A DNA stretch of 64,000 nt, from NCBI RefSeq assembly GCF_009496535.1, contig NZ_WIDL01000003.1, positions 1 to 64,000 on the forward strand. Reading direction: 5' to 3'. Below the pieces are notes generated by a model. The model made no database searches. It was given only the letters and a program-made list of their open reading frames with translations, and was not told the DNA's origin. Every line of letters starts with the position of its first letter. Position 1 is the stretch's first letter. This document shows, piece by piece, positions 13,254 through 23,382 of the stretch. A program made the position numbers and the translations under genes. This stretch comes from Stenotrophomonas sp. MYb238 (GTDB lineage Bacteria > Pseudomonadota > Gammaproteobacteria > Xanthomonadales > Xanthomonadaceae).

Positions 13254-15512
13254 TCATTGTCGCCCAGGCGCCGGCGGAGCGCCTAGCGTCGCCGCCGGGC
13301 CGCCGGCGGGCAGCACCGGCGCGGGCGCGCCGTCGAGCAGGCGTTCCAGCACCGCGGCCGGGCAGGGCGGGCTGAACCCGAAGCCCTGCGCCAGCAGGCA
13401 GCCTTCGCCGCGCAGGAATTCCAGGTGCTGCGCGTGCTCCACGCCCTCGGCGACCACCTCCAACCCCAGGCTGTGGCCCAGGCCGATGATGGCGCGGCTG
13501 ATCACCGCCAGTTCGGCGTCCTGGGGCAATCCGCCGATGAAGCTCTTGTCGATCTTCAGCATGTGCAGCGGGAACCGTTTCAGGTAGCCCAGCGAGGAAT
13601 AGCCGGTGCCGAAGTCGTCCAGCGCCAGGCGCACCCCGAGCGCGGCCAGCTGGCGCAGCGCGCCCAGGGTCGCGTTGCTGTCCTGCATCAGGTGGGTCTC
13701 GGTGATCTCCAGCACCAGGCTGGCCGGCGGCAGGCCGGTCGCGTCCAGGATGCCGACCAGCCGGGCGACGAAATCGTCCTGCTGCAGCTGGCGCCGGGAC
13801 AGGTTGACCGAGCAGTACAGGTCGCGGTGACCGGCCTGCTGCCAGGCGCGGGTCTGGCGGCAGGCCTCGCGCAGCACCCAGTCGCCGACCTGGACGATCT
13901 CGCCCGATTCCTCCAGCGAAGGAATGAATTCCAGCGGCGGCACCAGCCGGCCGTCGTGGCGCCAGCGCAGCAGCGCCTCGACCCCGACCATGCGCGGAGC
14001 GGCCGGGTCGAGATCGTGGATGGGCTGGTAGTGCAGCACGAACTCCTCGCGCGCCAGCGCCTGGCCCAGCGCGCTCTCCAGTTCCAGCTGGTGCTGCGCG
14101 CTGGCCTGCAGCCCGGCGCTGTAGTGGGCGAACTGCGCCTTGCCGGCCTGCTTGGCCAGGTGCAGCGCCAGGTCGGCCGCCTGCAGGGCGTCGTGCAGGT
14201 CCGCGCTGGCCTGCAGGCTGGCGATGCCGATGCTGGCGTTGACCACCAGGGTGCGGTCGTCCAGCCGCATCGGCTGGTGCAGCCGCTCGAGAATGCGCTG
14301 GGCGACCTGCTCGGCCTGCGTGCCGGGACCGAGGTCGGCGAGCAGCACCACGAACTCGTCGCCGCCGAACCGGAACAGGTGGTCGTCCGCGCGCAGGCAC
14401 TGCGCGAGCCGGTGGCCGACCTCGACCAGCACGGCATCGCCGAACAGGTGGCCGAAGCTGTCGTTGATCAGCTTGAAGCGGTCCAGGTCGATGAACAGCA
14501 GCGCGGCCTGGCCGCTGCCGGTTTCGTGCAGCCGGCGCTGGGTGTGCAGGAGCAGTTCGTCCAGGCGCAGGCGGTTGGCCAGCCCGGTCAGCGGATCGTG
14601 GCGCGCGGCGTGGTGCAGCTGCTGCTCGATGGCCTTGCGCCGGCCGATGTCGCTCTGCGAACCGGTGATGCGCAACTGGCCGTCGCGGTCGGCCTCGGCC
14701 ACGCCGCGGCTCAGCACCCAGCGCCAGTCACCGTTGCGGCAGCGGATGCGGTACTCGTGGTGGATCGAGTCCGACTCGGCGTGCAGGTGCGCGTTGATGG
14801 CGCGGTGCAGGCCGGGCAGGTCGTCGGGGTGGACGCGGGAAAACCAGGCGTCGCTGGTCTGGCCCAGGCTGGCGCGGTCCAGCCCGATCATTTCGGCCCA
14901 GCGCTCGGACACGTACAGCGTGTCCGCGCCGGGATGCCAGTCCCAGATGCCGTCGTGGGCGCCGCGCAGGGCGCGCGCGAAGCGGGCCTCGCTGTCTTCC
15001 AGCGCCTTGCGCTGGGCGGCGCTGTAGGTGTCGATGGCCAGGGTCATGTCGAAGAAGACGGCCTTGAGCAGGCTGGAGAACAGCTGCGCGTCCTCGCCCT
15101 GGCCGCATAGCGGCGCCAGCATCTGCTCCAGGTACAGCCGGTAGGCGCCCAGGTACCACTTCAGCTCGACGCCGTTGATGTGGTGGATCAGGCCGATGCG
15201 CAGGCGGTTGTCGACATAGTCGCGGTCGTACGGTCCCTGCCAGAGGCGCTGGTAGTACTCCAGCTGCCGCTGTTTGAGCCGGTGCACGGTGGTCGGGTCG
15301 CCCAGCAGCGCGGCCGGCGCGGCGAAGTCGTCGAGGTGGCGGTAGAGCTTCTCGATGAACCCGGCCTGCGCGGCGGCCATGCGGCCGGCGGCCTGGTTGA
15401 GGCGGCGCGCATCTTCTTCCCGCCATTCCAGCAGGCGCGAGCGTTCGCTGATTTCTGCCTGCTCCAGGCCGATGCGCCGCATCAGTTCCTGCAGTGTGTC
15501 GACGGCACCCAT
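13254..15512 (-). CDS. Globin-coupled PAS-GGDEF-EAL sensor (DosC-like heme domain)
   Basis: This 752-residue cytosolic protein starts with a globin-coupled sensor domain (about residues 15-160). Aligned by eye to E. coli DosC, H110 in IGLIHHINGVELKWYLGAY takes the proximal heme-ligand position and Y57 in FIEKLYRHL the distal tyrosine position. A PAS domain follows (about 180-300, with GIWDWHPGADTLYVSERW). GGDEF is intact at 383-387 with an RADD I-site five residues upstream. EAL is intact at 512-514 (VGVEALLRWRHDG) with DDFGTGYSSLGYLKRF later. Oxygen or NO sensing that sets c-di-GMP level is the expected role. Its 5' leader (15544-15649) carries a conserved motif also found before the MCP gene, and both proteins begin MGAV-D/E-T. 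The cupin gene follows 52 bp downstream. Confidence 0.93.
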   Translation of the reverse strand: MGAVDTLQELMRRIGLEQAEISERSRLLEWREEDARRLNQAAGRMAAAQAGFIEKLYRHLDDFAAPAALLGDPTTVHRLKQRQLEYYQRLWQGPYDRDYVDNRLRIGLIHHINGVELKWYLGAYRLYLEQMLAPLCGQGEDAQLFSSLLKAVFFDMTLAIDTYSAAQRKALEDSEARFARALRGAHDGIWDWHPGADTLYVSERWAEMIGLDRASLGQTSDAWFSRVHPDDLPGLHRAINAHLHAESDSIHHEYRIRCRNGDWRWVLSRGVAEADRDGQLRITGSQSDIGRRKAIEQQLHHAARHDPLTGLANRLRLDELLLHTQRRLHETGSGQAALLFIDLDRFKLINDSFGHLFGDAVLVEVGHRLAQCLRADDHLFRFGGDEFVVLLADLGPGTQAEQVAQRILERLHQPMRLDDRTLVVNASIGIASLQASADLHDALQAADLALHLAKQAGKAQFAHYSAGLQASAQHQLELESALGQALAREEFVLHYQPIHDLDPAAPRMVGVEALLRWRHDGRLVPPLEFIPSLEESGEIVQVGDWVLREACRQTRAWQQAGHRDLYCSVNLSRRQLQQDDFVARLVGILDATGLPPASLVLEITETHLMQDSNATLGALRQLAALGVRLALDDFGTGYSSLGYLKRFPLHMLKIDKSFIGGLPQDAELAVISRAIIGLGHSLGLEVVAEGVEHAQHLEFLRGEGCLLAQGFGFSPPCPAAVLERLLDGAPAPVLPAGGPAATLGAPPAPGRQ

Positions 15513-15543
15513 GGTTTCCTCTTGCGTTGAAGGCGGGCATGGC

Positions 15544-15649
15544 AAAAGCACCAGCGCGGCCGCTCCGTCCGGAATGCCGCCGCCGTGCTTCGTCCTGCGG
15601 TTCCCTGCGTGCTGCCCGGCAAAGCGGGGCCGCGCGCCGCGCGGCACCC
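15544..15649 (-). promoter_or_regulatory. Structured leader of the globin-GGDEF-EAL gene (candidate riboswitch/attenuator, copy 1)
   Basis: On the minus strand, right after the stop of the 95-residue gene, a hairpin with 7-bp perfect core arms (GCCGCGC / GCGCGGC at 15629-15635 and 15639-15645) comes first. A 39-nt motif at 15625-15587 follows, beginning GCTTTGCCGGGCAG and ending GACGAAGC. It matches the motif before the MCP gene at 33 of 39 positions with no gaps. An imperfect GC hairpin ending in TTTT (15544-15547) comes next and resembles an intrinsic terminator. The start codon lies 31 nt further on. The order hairpin, conserved motif, terminator-like hairpin suggests transcription attenuation; the ligand is unknown. 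Confidence 0.6.
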
Positions 15650-15657
15650 GGGACGGG

Positions 15658-15945
15658 TCAGGCGGCGCCTGCCAGGTCTTCCAGCAGGCGGGTCAGGCGT
15701 TGCCGCAGCTGGCCCATCTCGCGCGAGCGGAAGGCATGCCGGCTGCGCTCCAGCGTCTCGATCGCTTCGTGCAGCGCGGCCTGCACCTGGCCGGTGGGTC
15801 CCAGCGGATCGGGATCGAGCCAGCGGCACAGCGGCGCATGCCCGCAGTCGCAGCTCTGGCTGATGATTTCCGCGCCATCCGCATCGGCAAGGAGCACGCG
15901 CAGCCGCGTGGCCATGCCCGGGTCAGTGCAGATGATCCGGACCAT
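15658..15945 (-). CDS. Small conserved-looking protein of unknown function, Cys-containing
   Basis: This 95-residue protein begins MVRIICTDPGMATRLRVLL, a beta-alpha start reminiscent of a receiver-like strand. It has a CDCGHAPLC cluster (three cysteines and a histidine) at about residues 32-40 and a helical, basic C-terminus (ERSRHAFRSREMGQLRQRL). I do not recognise the family. It lies between the MCP gene and the globin-GGDEF-EAL gene, all on the minus strand, so a role in that signalling unit is plausible. An AGGA precedes the start by about 9 nt. An upstream 37-codon frame with a better Shine-Dalgarno overlaps its first codons. Confidence 0.7.
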   Translation of the reverse strand: MVRIICTDPGMATRLRVLLADADGAEIISQSCDCGHAPLCRWLDPDPLGPTGQVQAALHEAIETLERSRHAFRSREMGQLRQRLTRLLEDLAGAA

Positions 15946-16036
15946 GCCGCATTCCTGTGGTTCGTGCCGCCGCGCGCGTGGCGCCCGGTCCCGCGTCCGC
16001 CGGACCGCCTGCGGCCTCGGCTGTCGTGTGGAGCAT
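15923..16036 (-). CDS. Possible 37-residue leader ORF before the 95-residue gene
   Basis: ATG 16036 is preceded by GGGAG at about 7 nt, one of the clearest Shine-Dalgarno sequences in this block. The frame (MLHTTAEAAGGPADAG... to ...GMRHGPDHLH) ends inside the 95-residue gene, overlapping its start by 23 bp in another frame. Such a layout could couple translation of the two. The peptide is Ala/Gly-rich with no recognisable domain, so it may instead be chance. Confidence 0.3.
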   Translation of the reverse strand: MLHTTAEAAGGPADAGPGATRAAARTTGMRHGPDHLH

Positions 16037-16109
16037 GTTCACTCTCCCTTGCTGTTCGGTGTTGCGGTGAAAAGCCTGGCCATCGTGCGCCGTCGCGCCG
16101 CTCTGTGGT

Positions 16110-18128
16110 TCAACCGGCCGCGGTTCGTGCATCCGGCGCCGCGTGCGCGGGCGGGCAAGGCGGCGGCGCGGCGAGCTGGAAGCGTGCCGCGGCGCGCGCC
16201 AGCATGCCGGCCTGGTGCTCCATGTCGCGGGTGGCCGCGCTGGTTTCCTGCACCAGCGCCGCGTTCTGCCGCGTCGTGCGGTCCATCTGCGCGATGGTCT
16301 GGTTGACCTGCCCGATACCCAGGCTCTGTTCGCGCGAGGCGGCCGCGATCTCGGCGGTGAGCGCGGTGACCCGCTGCACCGAGGACACGATCTCGACCAT
16401 GGTGCGGCGCGCCCTGTCCACCAGCGCCGAGCCGTCGGCGACCTTGTCGACCGAATCGCCGATCAGCGCCTTGATCTCCCGGGCGGCGGTGGCCGAGCGC
16501 TGCGCCAGGGTCCGCACTTCCGCGGCGACCACCGCGAAGCCACGCCCGCTCCCGCCCGCGCGCGCGGCTTCCACCGCCGCGTTCAGGGCCAGGATGTTGG
16601 TCTGGAAGGCGATGCCGTCGATCACGCCGATGATCTCGCCGATCCTGCGCGACGCGCGCTCGATGGCCTGCATGGTGAGCACCACCTCGTCCACCGCCTG
16701 TCCGCCCTGGTGGGCGACCGCCGCGGCGCCTTCGGCGAGCTGGCGGGCATGGTCGGCCGATCCGGCGTTGTCGCCGACGGTGGCGGTGAGCTGTTCCATC
16801 GACGCGGCCGCCTCGCGCAGCGTGGCCGCCTGCCGTTCGGTGCGCGCGGACAGCTCGCCGTTGCCGCCGGCGATGCCCGCCGCCGTGGCCGAGATGCTGC
16901 CGGCCGACTGCTGGATACTGGCGACGATGCCGGCCAGTTGTTCGGCGGTGGCGTTGGCGTCGGTCTTCATCTGCCCGAACACGCCGTCGAATTCGCGGGT
17001 GATGCGCTGGCTGAGGTCGCCGCGCGACAGCGCGGACAGCAGCCGGCGCATCTCGTCGGCGCTTTCGGAGGTGGCGTCCAGCAGCCGGTTGACGCCCTCG
17101 GCCAGGCGTCCCATCAGGCCGCTCCCGCCGGCGGCATGCAGGCGCTGGTCCAGCCGCCCCTGGGCGGCGGCGTCGATGATGGCGGCGATGTCGTGCTCCA
17201 TGCGGGTCTCGGCGGTGCGGTCGTGCCATTCGACGACGAAGCCGTGGCGCCGGCCGTCGGCCTCGATCATCGGGGTGACGTTCAGGCTGAAATGCGCCTC
17301 GCCGATCTGGATCCGGCCGGCGTGGCTGCCCTCGAGCACGTCGAGCAGGGCGCGGATGCGCGCCGGGTCGCGGTGGAAGCAATGGATGCTGGCGCCGATC
17401 AGCTGGTCCGGATCGAAGCCGGGGAAGGCCTTGAGCAGTTCCTGCCGCTGGTTGCGCAGGATCGCGATGACCGCCTGGTTGGCGTAGACGATGCGGTGGT
17501 CCGGGTCGGCGATCATCATGCCGGTGCGCAGCGCGCACAACGCGGTTTCCACGTGGAAAGCGGCGGCGGGCGCGTCGCCGGCCGCCGCGTCGGACGGCGC
17601 GGGCGCTTCGTGCGCGGGCCGTTCCTGCCGCGCGTCGAGCGCGCGCAGCCGCGCCGCGATCGCGCAGGCGAACGCCGCCGTCGTCCCGATCAGCAGCAGC
17701 TGCGGAACCGCGACGGCGGCGGAATACCGCGCGTCCAGCGCCAGCAGGCAGGCATGCAGGACAAGGCTGGCGCCCGCGGCCAGCGCTACCGGCAACCTGT
17801 CGCGGTAATACGGCAGCAGGGCGATGACGGCGATTTCGCAGGCCTGCGGAATCGCCAGGCCGCCCGCCGCCGGCGCGGCGAGCAGCGCCACCAGCGCGAT
17901 CGCGATCGCGGCGCGGCTGCGGCGGCTGCCGGGCGCGCGCCATGCCTGCCGGACGGCGAACCCGGCGGCCGGCAGGCCGACGACCAGCAGCAGCCCCCAT
18001 CGGCCCGAATGCAGCGCGTGGGCCAGCGACGCCGCGCCCAGCAGCGCCAGCATCAGCAGGAACAGCCGGTCCGCCGCAATGGCCGGTTCGCGCCCGTGCG
18101 ACGTCCACGATGTTTCGACAGCACCCAT
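16110..18128 (-). CDS. Membrane-bound PAS methyl-accepting chemotaxis protein
   Basis: This 672-residue protein has about six hydrophobic segments in residues 18-155 and no large periplasmic domain, so the input is probably cytoplasmic or within the membrane. A PAS domain follows (about 185-300: [22 protein letters not shown]). Two HAMP-like stretches come next (GRLDQRLH and [15 protein letters not shown]). The MCP signalling domain occupies about 400-640, with the hairpin tip [19 protein letters not shown]. No C-terminal NWETF-type CheR tether is present; the end is Pro/Ala-rich. Start 18128 (MGAVETSW) is chosen because a terminator hairpin lies just upstream. No che genes are in the window, so it acts in trans. 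Confidence 0.92.
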   Translation of the reverse strand: MGAVETSWTSHGREPAIAADRLFLLMLALLGAASLAHALHSGRWGLLLVVGLPAAGFAVRQAWRAPGSRRSRAAIAIALVALLAAPAAGGLAIPQACEIAVIALLPYYRDRLPVALAAGASLVLHACLLALDARYSAAVAVPQLLLIGTTAAFACAIAARLRALDARQERPAHEAPAPSDAAAGDAPAAAFHVETALCALRTGMMIADPDHRIVYANQAVIAILRNQRQELLKAFPGFDPDQLIGASIHCFHRDPARIRALLDVLEGSHAGRIQIGEAHFSLNVTPMIEADGRRHGFVVEWHDRTAETRMEHDIAAIIDAAAQGRLDQRLHAAGGSGLMGRLAEGVNRLLDATSESADEMRRLLSALSRGDLSQRITREFDGVFGQMKTDANATAEQLAGIVASIQQSAGSISATAAGIAGGNGELSARTERQAATLREAAASMEQLTATVGDNAGSADHARQLAEGAAAVAHQGGQAVDEVVLTMQAIERASRRIGEIIGVIDGIAFQTNILALNAAVEAARAGGSGRGFAVVAAEVRTLAQRSATAAREIKALIGDSVDKVADGSALVDRARRTMVEIVSSVQRVTALTAEIAAASREQSLGIGQVNQTIAQMDRTTRQNAALVQETSAATRDMEHQAGMLARAAARFQLAAPPPCPPAHAAPDARTAAG

Positions 18129-18155
18129 GAATCCCCCTGTTGAAAAATGGGCATG

Positions 18156-18262
18156 AAAAAAGCGCCATGACAGCCACCCCGCGGGAGTGGCTGTCATGGC
18201 GCTTCGTCTTGCAGGCCCTTGCGTCCTGCCCGGCAAAGCCGGTCACCGCCAACGGCGGTACC
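18156..18262 (-). promoter_or_regulatory. Structured leader of the MCP gene (candidate riboswitch/attenuator, copy 2)
   Basis: On the minus strand a hairpin (GGTACCGCC / GGCGGTGACC, 18262-18241) precedes a 39-nt motif at 18239-18201 (GCTTTGCCGGGCAG ... GACGAAGC). Within the motif GCAGG and CCTGC can pair around ACGCAAGGG. A textbook intrinsic terminator follows: a 16-bp perfect stem (18187-18202 with 18162-18177), a 9-nt loop, then six T residues (18161-18156). The terminator arm shares its first bases with the 3' end of the motif, so pairing of the motif ends (GCTT with AAGC) and termination could be mutually exclusive. The start codon is 27 nt further on. Confidence 0.7.
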
Positions 18263-18400
18263 TTTCGACCGCGCTTTTCTACACGATTGGCGGCGATTGT
18301 TCCAGCTGCTTGTCCAGGGCGGCGGCCGGCGATGGCCGCGGGCGTGGCGCGGCGAGGAGCGGTTCGCGACGGGAAAAGGCGATCGACCCCGCGCATGCAA

Positions 18401-18428
18401 CGACGGCGAAGCTCGCGCTTCGCCGTCG
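18401..18428 (-). terminator. Terminator-like hairpin after purB
   Basis: A perfect 12-bp stem (CGACGGCGAAGC at 18401-18412, GCTTCGCCGTCG at 18417-18428) with a TCGC loop lies 46 nt beyond the purB stop. The T-tract is poor (TTGC). It separates purB from the MCP leader. Confidence 0.6.
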
Positions 18429-18474
18429 GGGGCAGGGGATCGCAGGAGCGCCGGCCGGACCCGGCGGCGGGCCG

Positions 18475-20013
<1,539 letters not shown>

Positions 20014-20059
20014 TACGGCGAGGGCCTGGACCGTCATCGCCCCGCGTGCCGCCACGCCG

Positions 20060-20065
20060 TATGCT
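20060..20065 (+). promoter_or_regulatory. Possible -10 box for fumC
   Basis: TATGCT lies 69 bp before the fumC start, inside TATGCTGCATG. The same 11-mer occurs before the GAF-GGDEF-EAL gene at 1090-1100. No clear -35 is present. Confidence 0.3.
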
Positions 20066-20134
20066 GCATGCAGCCGCCAGCCCGTGCCGCCAGCCGCTGA
20101 CTTTCATCCACCGAAGATGCGCGGAGACAAGCGA

Positions 20135-21532
<1,398 letters not shown>

Positions 21533-21545
21533 CTTCAACGTCCTT

Positions 21546-22170
21546 CCCTTCTCCCAGCGGGAGAAGGTGGCGCGCAGCGCCGGACGAGAGTACGGGCGAA
21601 GCCTCCTGCAGCTTGATGGTGCAGGGCTTCGCTCCGGCCCTCACCCCAACGCCTCTCCCGCGGGGAGGGGCTACCGGCATGCAGCTCCCTTCTTCCCGCG
21701 GGAGAAGGTGGCGCAAAGTGCCGGATGAGGGGACGGGCGAAGCCTCCTGCAGCTTGATGGTACGGGGCTTCGCTCCGGCTCTCACCCCAACCCCTCTCCC
21801 GGAAGGAGAGGGGCTACAAGCCCGTGGCTTTCCCTTCTCCCTGCGGGAGAAGGTGGCGCGCAGCGCCGGATGAGGGTACGGGCGGAGCCTCCTGCAGCTT
21901 GATGGTGCAGGGCTTCGCTCCGGCTCTCACCCCAACCTCCTCTCCCGGAAGGAGAGGGGCTACAAGCCCGTGGCTTTCCCTTCTCCCTGCGGAGAAGGTG
22001 GCGCGCAGCGCCGGATGAGGGTACGGGCGAAGCCTCTTGCAGCTTGATGGTGCGGGGCTTCGCTCCGGCCCTCGCCCCAACCCCTCTCCCGGAGGGAGAG
22101 GGGCTATAAGCCCGTGGCTTTCCCTTCTCCCTGTGGGAGAAGGTGGCGCGCAGCGCCGGGGACCACACCA
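21546..22170. repeat. Tandem intergenic repeat, about 4.3 units of 141-146 bp
   Basis: Units start with CCCTTCTCCC at 21546, 21687, 21832, 21978 and 22122 (the last one cut short). Each unit holds a short hairpin CCTTCTCCC-n-GGGAGAAGG, then GGTGGCGCGCAGCGCCGGA, then a stretch with AAGCCTCCTGCAGCTTGATG, then CTCACCCCAACC and a second hairpin CCTCTCCC-GGGAGAGG. The array fills the space between the convergent fumC and lipoprotein genes. Short frames inside are artefacts of the repeat and show no coding signal. The remaining 22171-22266 holds nothing recognisable. Confidence 0.9.
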
Positions 22171-22266
22171 GCGACGTGGGCGCTCCAACGCATGCGCGCC
22201 CAAGGCGCGGGCCGTGCTTTCTCGCACCGAAGAAGACTTCGACGCCCCGCGTGGGAATTCTTCGAT

Positions 22267-22701
22267 TCAGCGCAGAGCGCGCGGGTTGGCCAGCGCTTCG
22301 GCGTAGTCCTTGAACTCGGGAATGCGCTGGGCCAGGTCCGGCGGGAACGGCGTTTGGCCGGCCGGCATCTCGAGCGGTACGGTGCGGCCGCTGGCATCGG
22401 CGGGCCCGGTCGGATCGGTCAGCGTGTTCTGGCGCAGGATCTGCAGCCTCACGAAGCTGGTCTTCAGCAATTCGCGCTGGCCCTCGTCGAGCGGGATCTC
22501 GATGTCGTCCACGCGCAGCCTGCCGTCGGGCAGGATGTCCAGGTTCGGATAGGGCGCGCGCCGCACCGAGACCATGGCCGCGCCCACTTCCATCTTGGGT
22601 TTGCTGCGCTCGGCGCGGTGGGCGGCGTATTGCTCGCGGTCGCCGCAGCCGGCGACGGTGGCGATGCAGGCCAGCAGGACGGGCAGCAGCAGTTTCTTCA
22701 T
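22267..22701 (-). CDS. Small lipoprotein, paralogue-like to the upstream YggN-type lipoprotein
   Basis: This 144-residue protein has a lipoprotein signal peptide (MKKLLLPVLLACIATVAGC, lipobox VAGC with Cys19). The mature part contains GRLRVDDIEIPLDEGQRELL and ends in RIPEFKDYAEALANPRALR. Those two stretches resemble GDLLINGNTVAVDDAQRKLL and IPEFKPYAKMD in the gene just upstream, which suggests an old tandem duplication with divergence. It is the last gene of the seven-gene GntR-ABC operon, 61 bp after its relative. Function is unknown; an envelope role follows only from the signal. Confidence 0.85.
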   Translation of the reverse strand: MKKLLLPVLLACIATVAGCGDREQYAAHRAERSKPKMEVGAAMVSVRRAPYPNLDILPDGRLRVDDIEIPLDEGQRELLKTSFVRLQILRQNTLTDPTGPADASGRTVPLEMPAGQTPFPPDLAQRIPEFKDYAEALANPRALR

Positions 22702-22762
22702 GGCGTGGTGGAGCGGTACGGCGGGGGAGCGGCGATTCTACCGCCCCCGCCGCCGCCGGCGG

Positions 22763-23350
22763 TCAACGCACGGTCACGTGGCCATCGCGGCATTCGTCGA
22801 TGTCGCCCTGGTCCATCTTCGCGTAGGGCTTGAACTCGGGAATGGCCGCGGCCAGCTGCTGCTGGGTGGCGAGCATCGCCGGCAGGCGGTCGCAGATCTT
22901 GGCCGCGCTTTCCTCCAGCTTCTTCGCCTCGGCGTTGACGCGCTCCTCGATCTTGTCGGTGTCGCCGGAGAGGATGCCCTTGATCGCCTCGCCGGCGGCG
23001 CGCGCGCCGAGGTTGGCGCCCTGCACGCCGATCTCGATGCCGGCCTCGGCCACCTGCATCACCTGCTCGCGGTACTGCAGCAGCAGCTTGCGCTGGGCAT
23101 CGTCGACGGCGACGGTGTTGCCGTTGATCAGCAGGTCGCCGGCGGGCGAGATCTCGACCTTGGCGCCGTCGTCGCTGGAAACGCTGATGTTCTTCCCTGC
23201 CATTTCCTTGCGTGCCTTGTTGGTGGCTTCGCGGACCTTCTGGCCGAGGCTGGTGTCGCCGCCGGCGTCGTTGGCCTGTGGGCGGTTGCCGCAGGCGAGC
23301 AGCGGCAGGCACAGCATCAGCGCGAGCAGGGGGGCTTTGACGGTCTTCAT
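22763..23350 (-). CDS. DUF2884/YggN-type lipoprotein
   Basis: This 195-residue protein carries a lipobox (LLALMLCLPLLACGNRP). A central beta-like segment (KNISVSSDDGAKVEISPAGDLLINGNTVAV) precedes two long helices (DDAQRKLLLQYREQVMQVAEAGIEIGVQGANLGARAAGEA and IEERVNAEAKKLEESAAKICDRL). That pattern fits the YggN (DUF2884) family of periplasmic proteins of unknown function. One Cys pair (CDRL ... DECRDG) remains in the mature protein. It follows the GSGD-repeat gene by 32 bp in the same operon. The DUF assignment is from memory of the pattern and is moderately sure. Confidence 0.82.
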   Translation of the reverse strand: MKTVKAPLLALMLCLPLLACGNRPQANDAGGDTSLGQKVREATNKARKEMAGKNISVSSDDGAKVEISPAGDLLINGNTVAVDDAQRKLLLQYREQVMQVAEAGIEIGVQGANLGARAAGEAIKGILSGDTDKIEERVNAEAKKLEESAAKICDRLPAMLATQQQLAAAIPEFKPYAKMDQGDIDECRDGHVTVR

Positions 23351-23382
23351 GTAGGTGCTTCCGTGGCTGGCAAGAAGGGGAA

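Noticed and set aside
15544-18262. Known c-di-GMP (GEMM) riboswitches before the MCP and globin-GGDEF-EAL genes
   Set aside because: The GGGCAAACC and tetraloop-receptor parts of class I and the core of class II are missing; only ACGCAA is similar. The element is therefore reported as unassigned.
21546-22170. CRISPR array or IS element
   Set aside because: Units of about 145 bp are alike over their whole length, without short repeats and unique spacers, and there is no transposase frame or cas gene.
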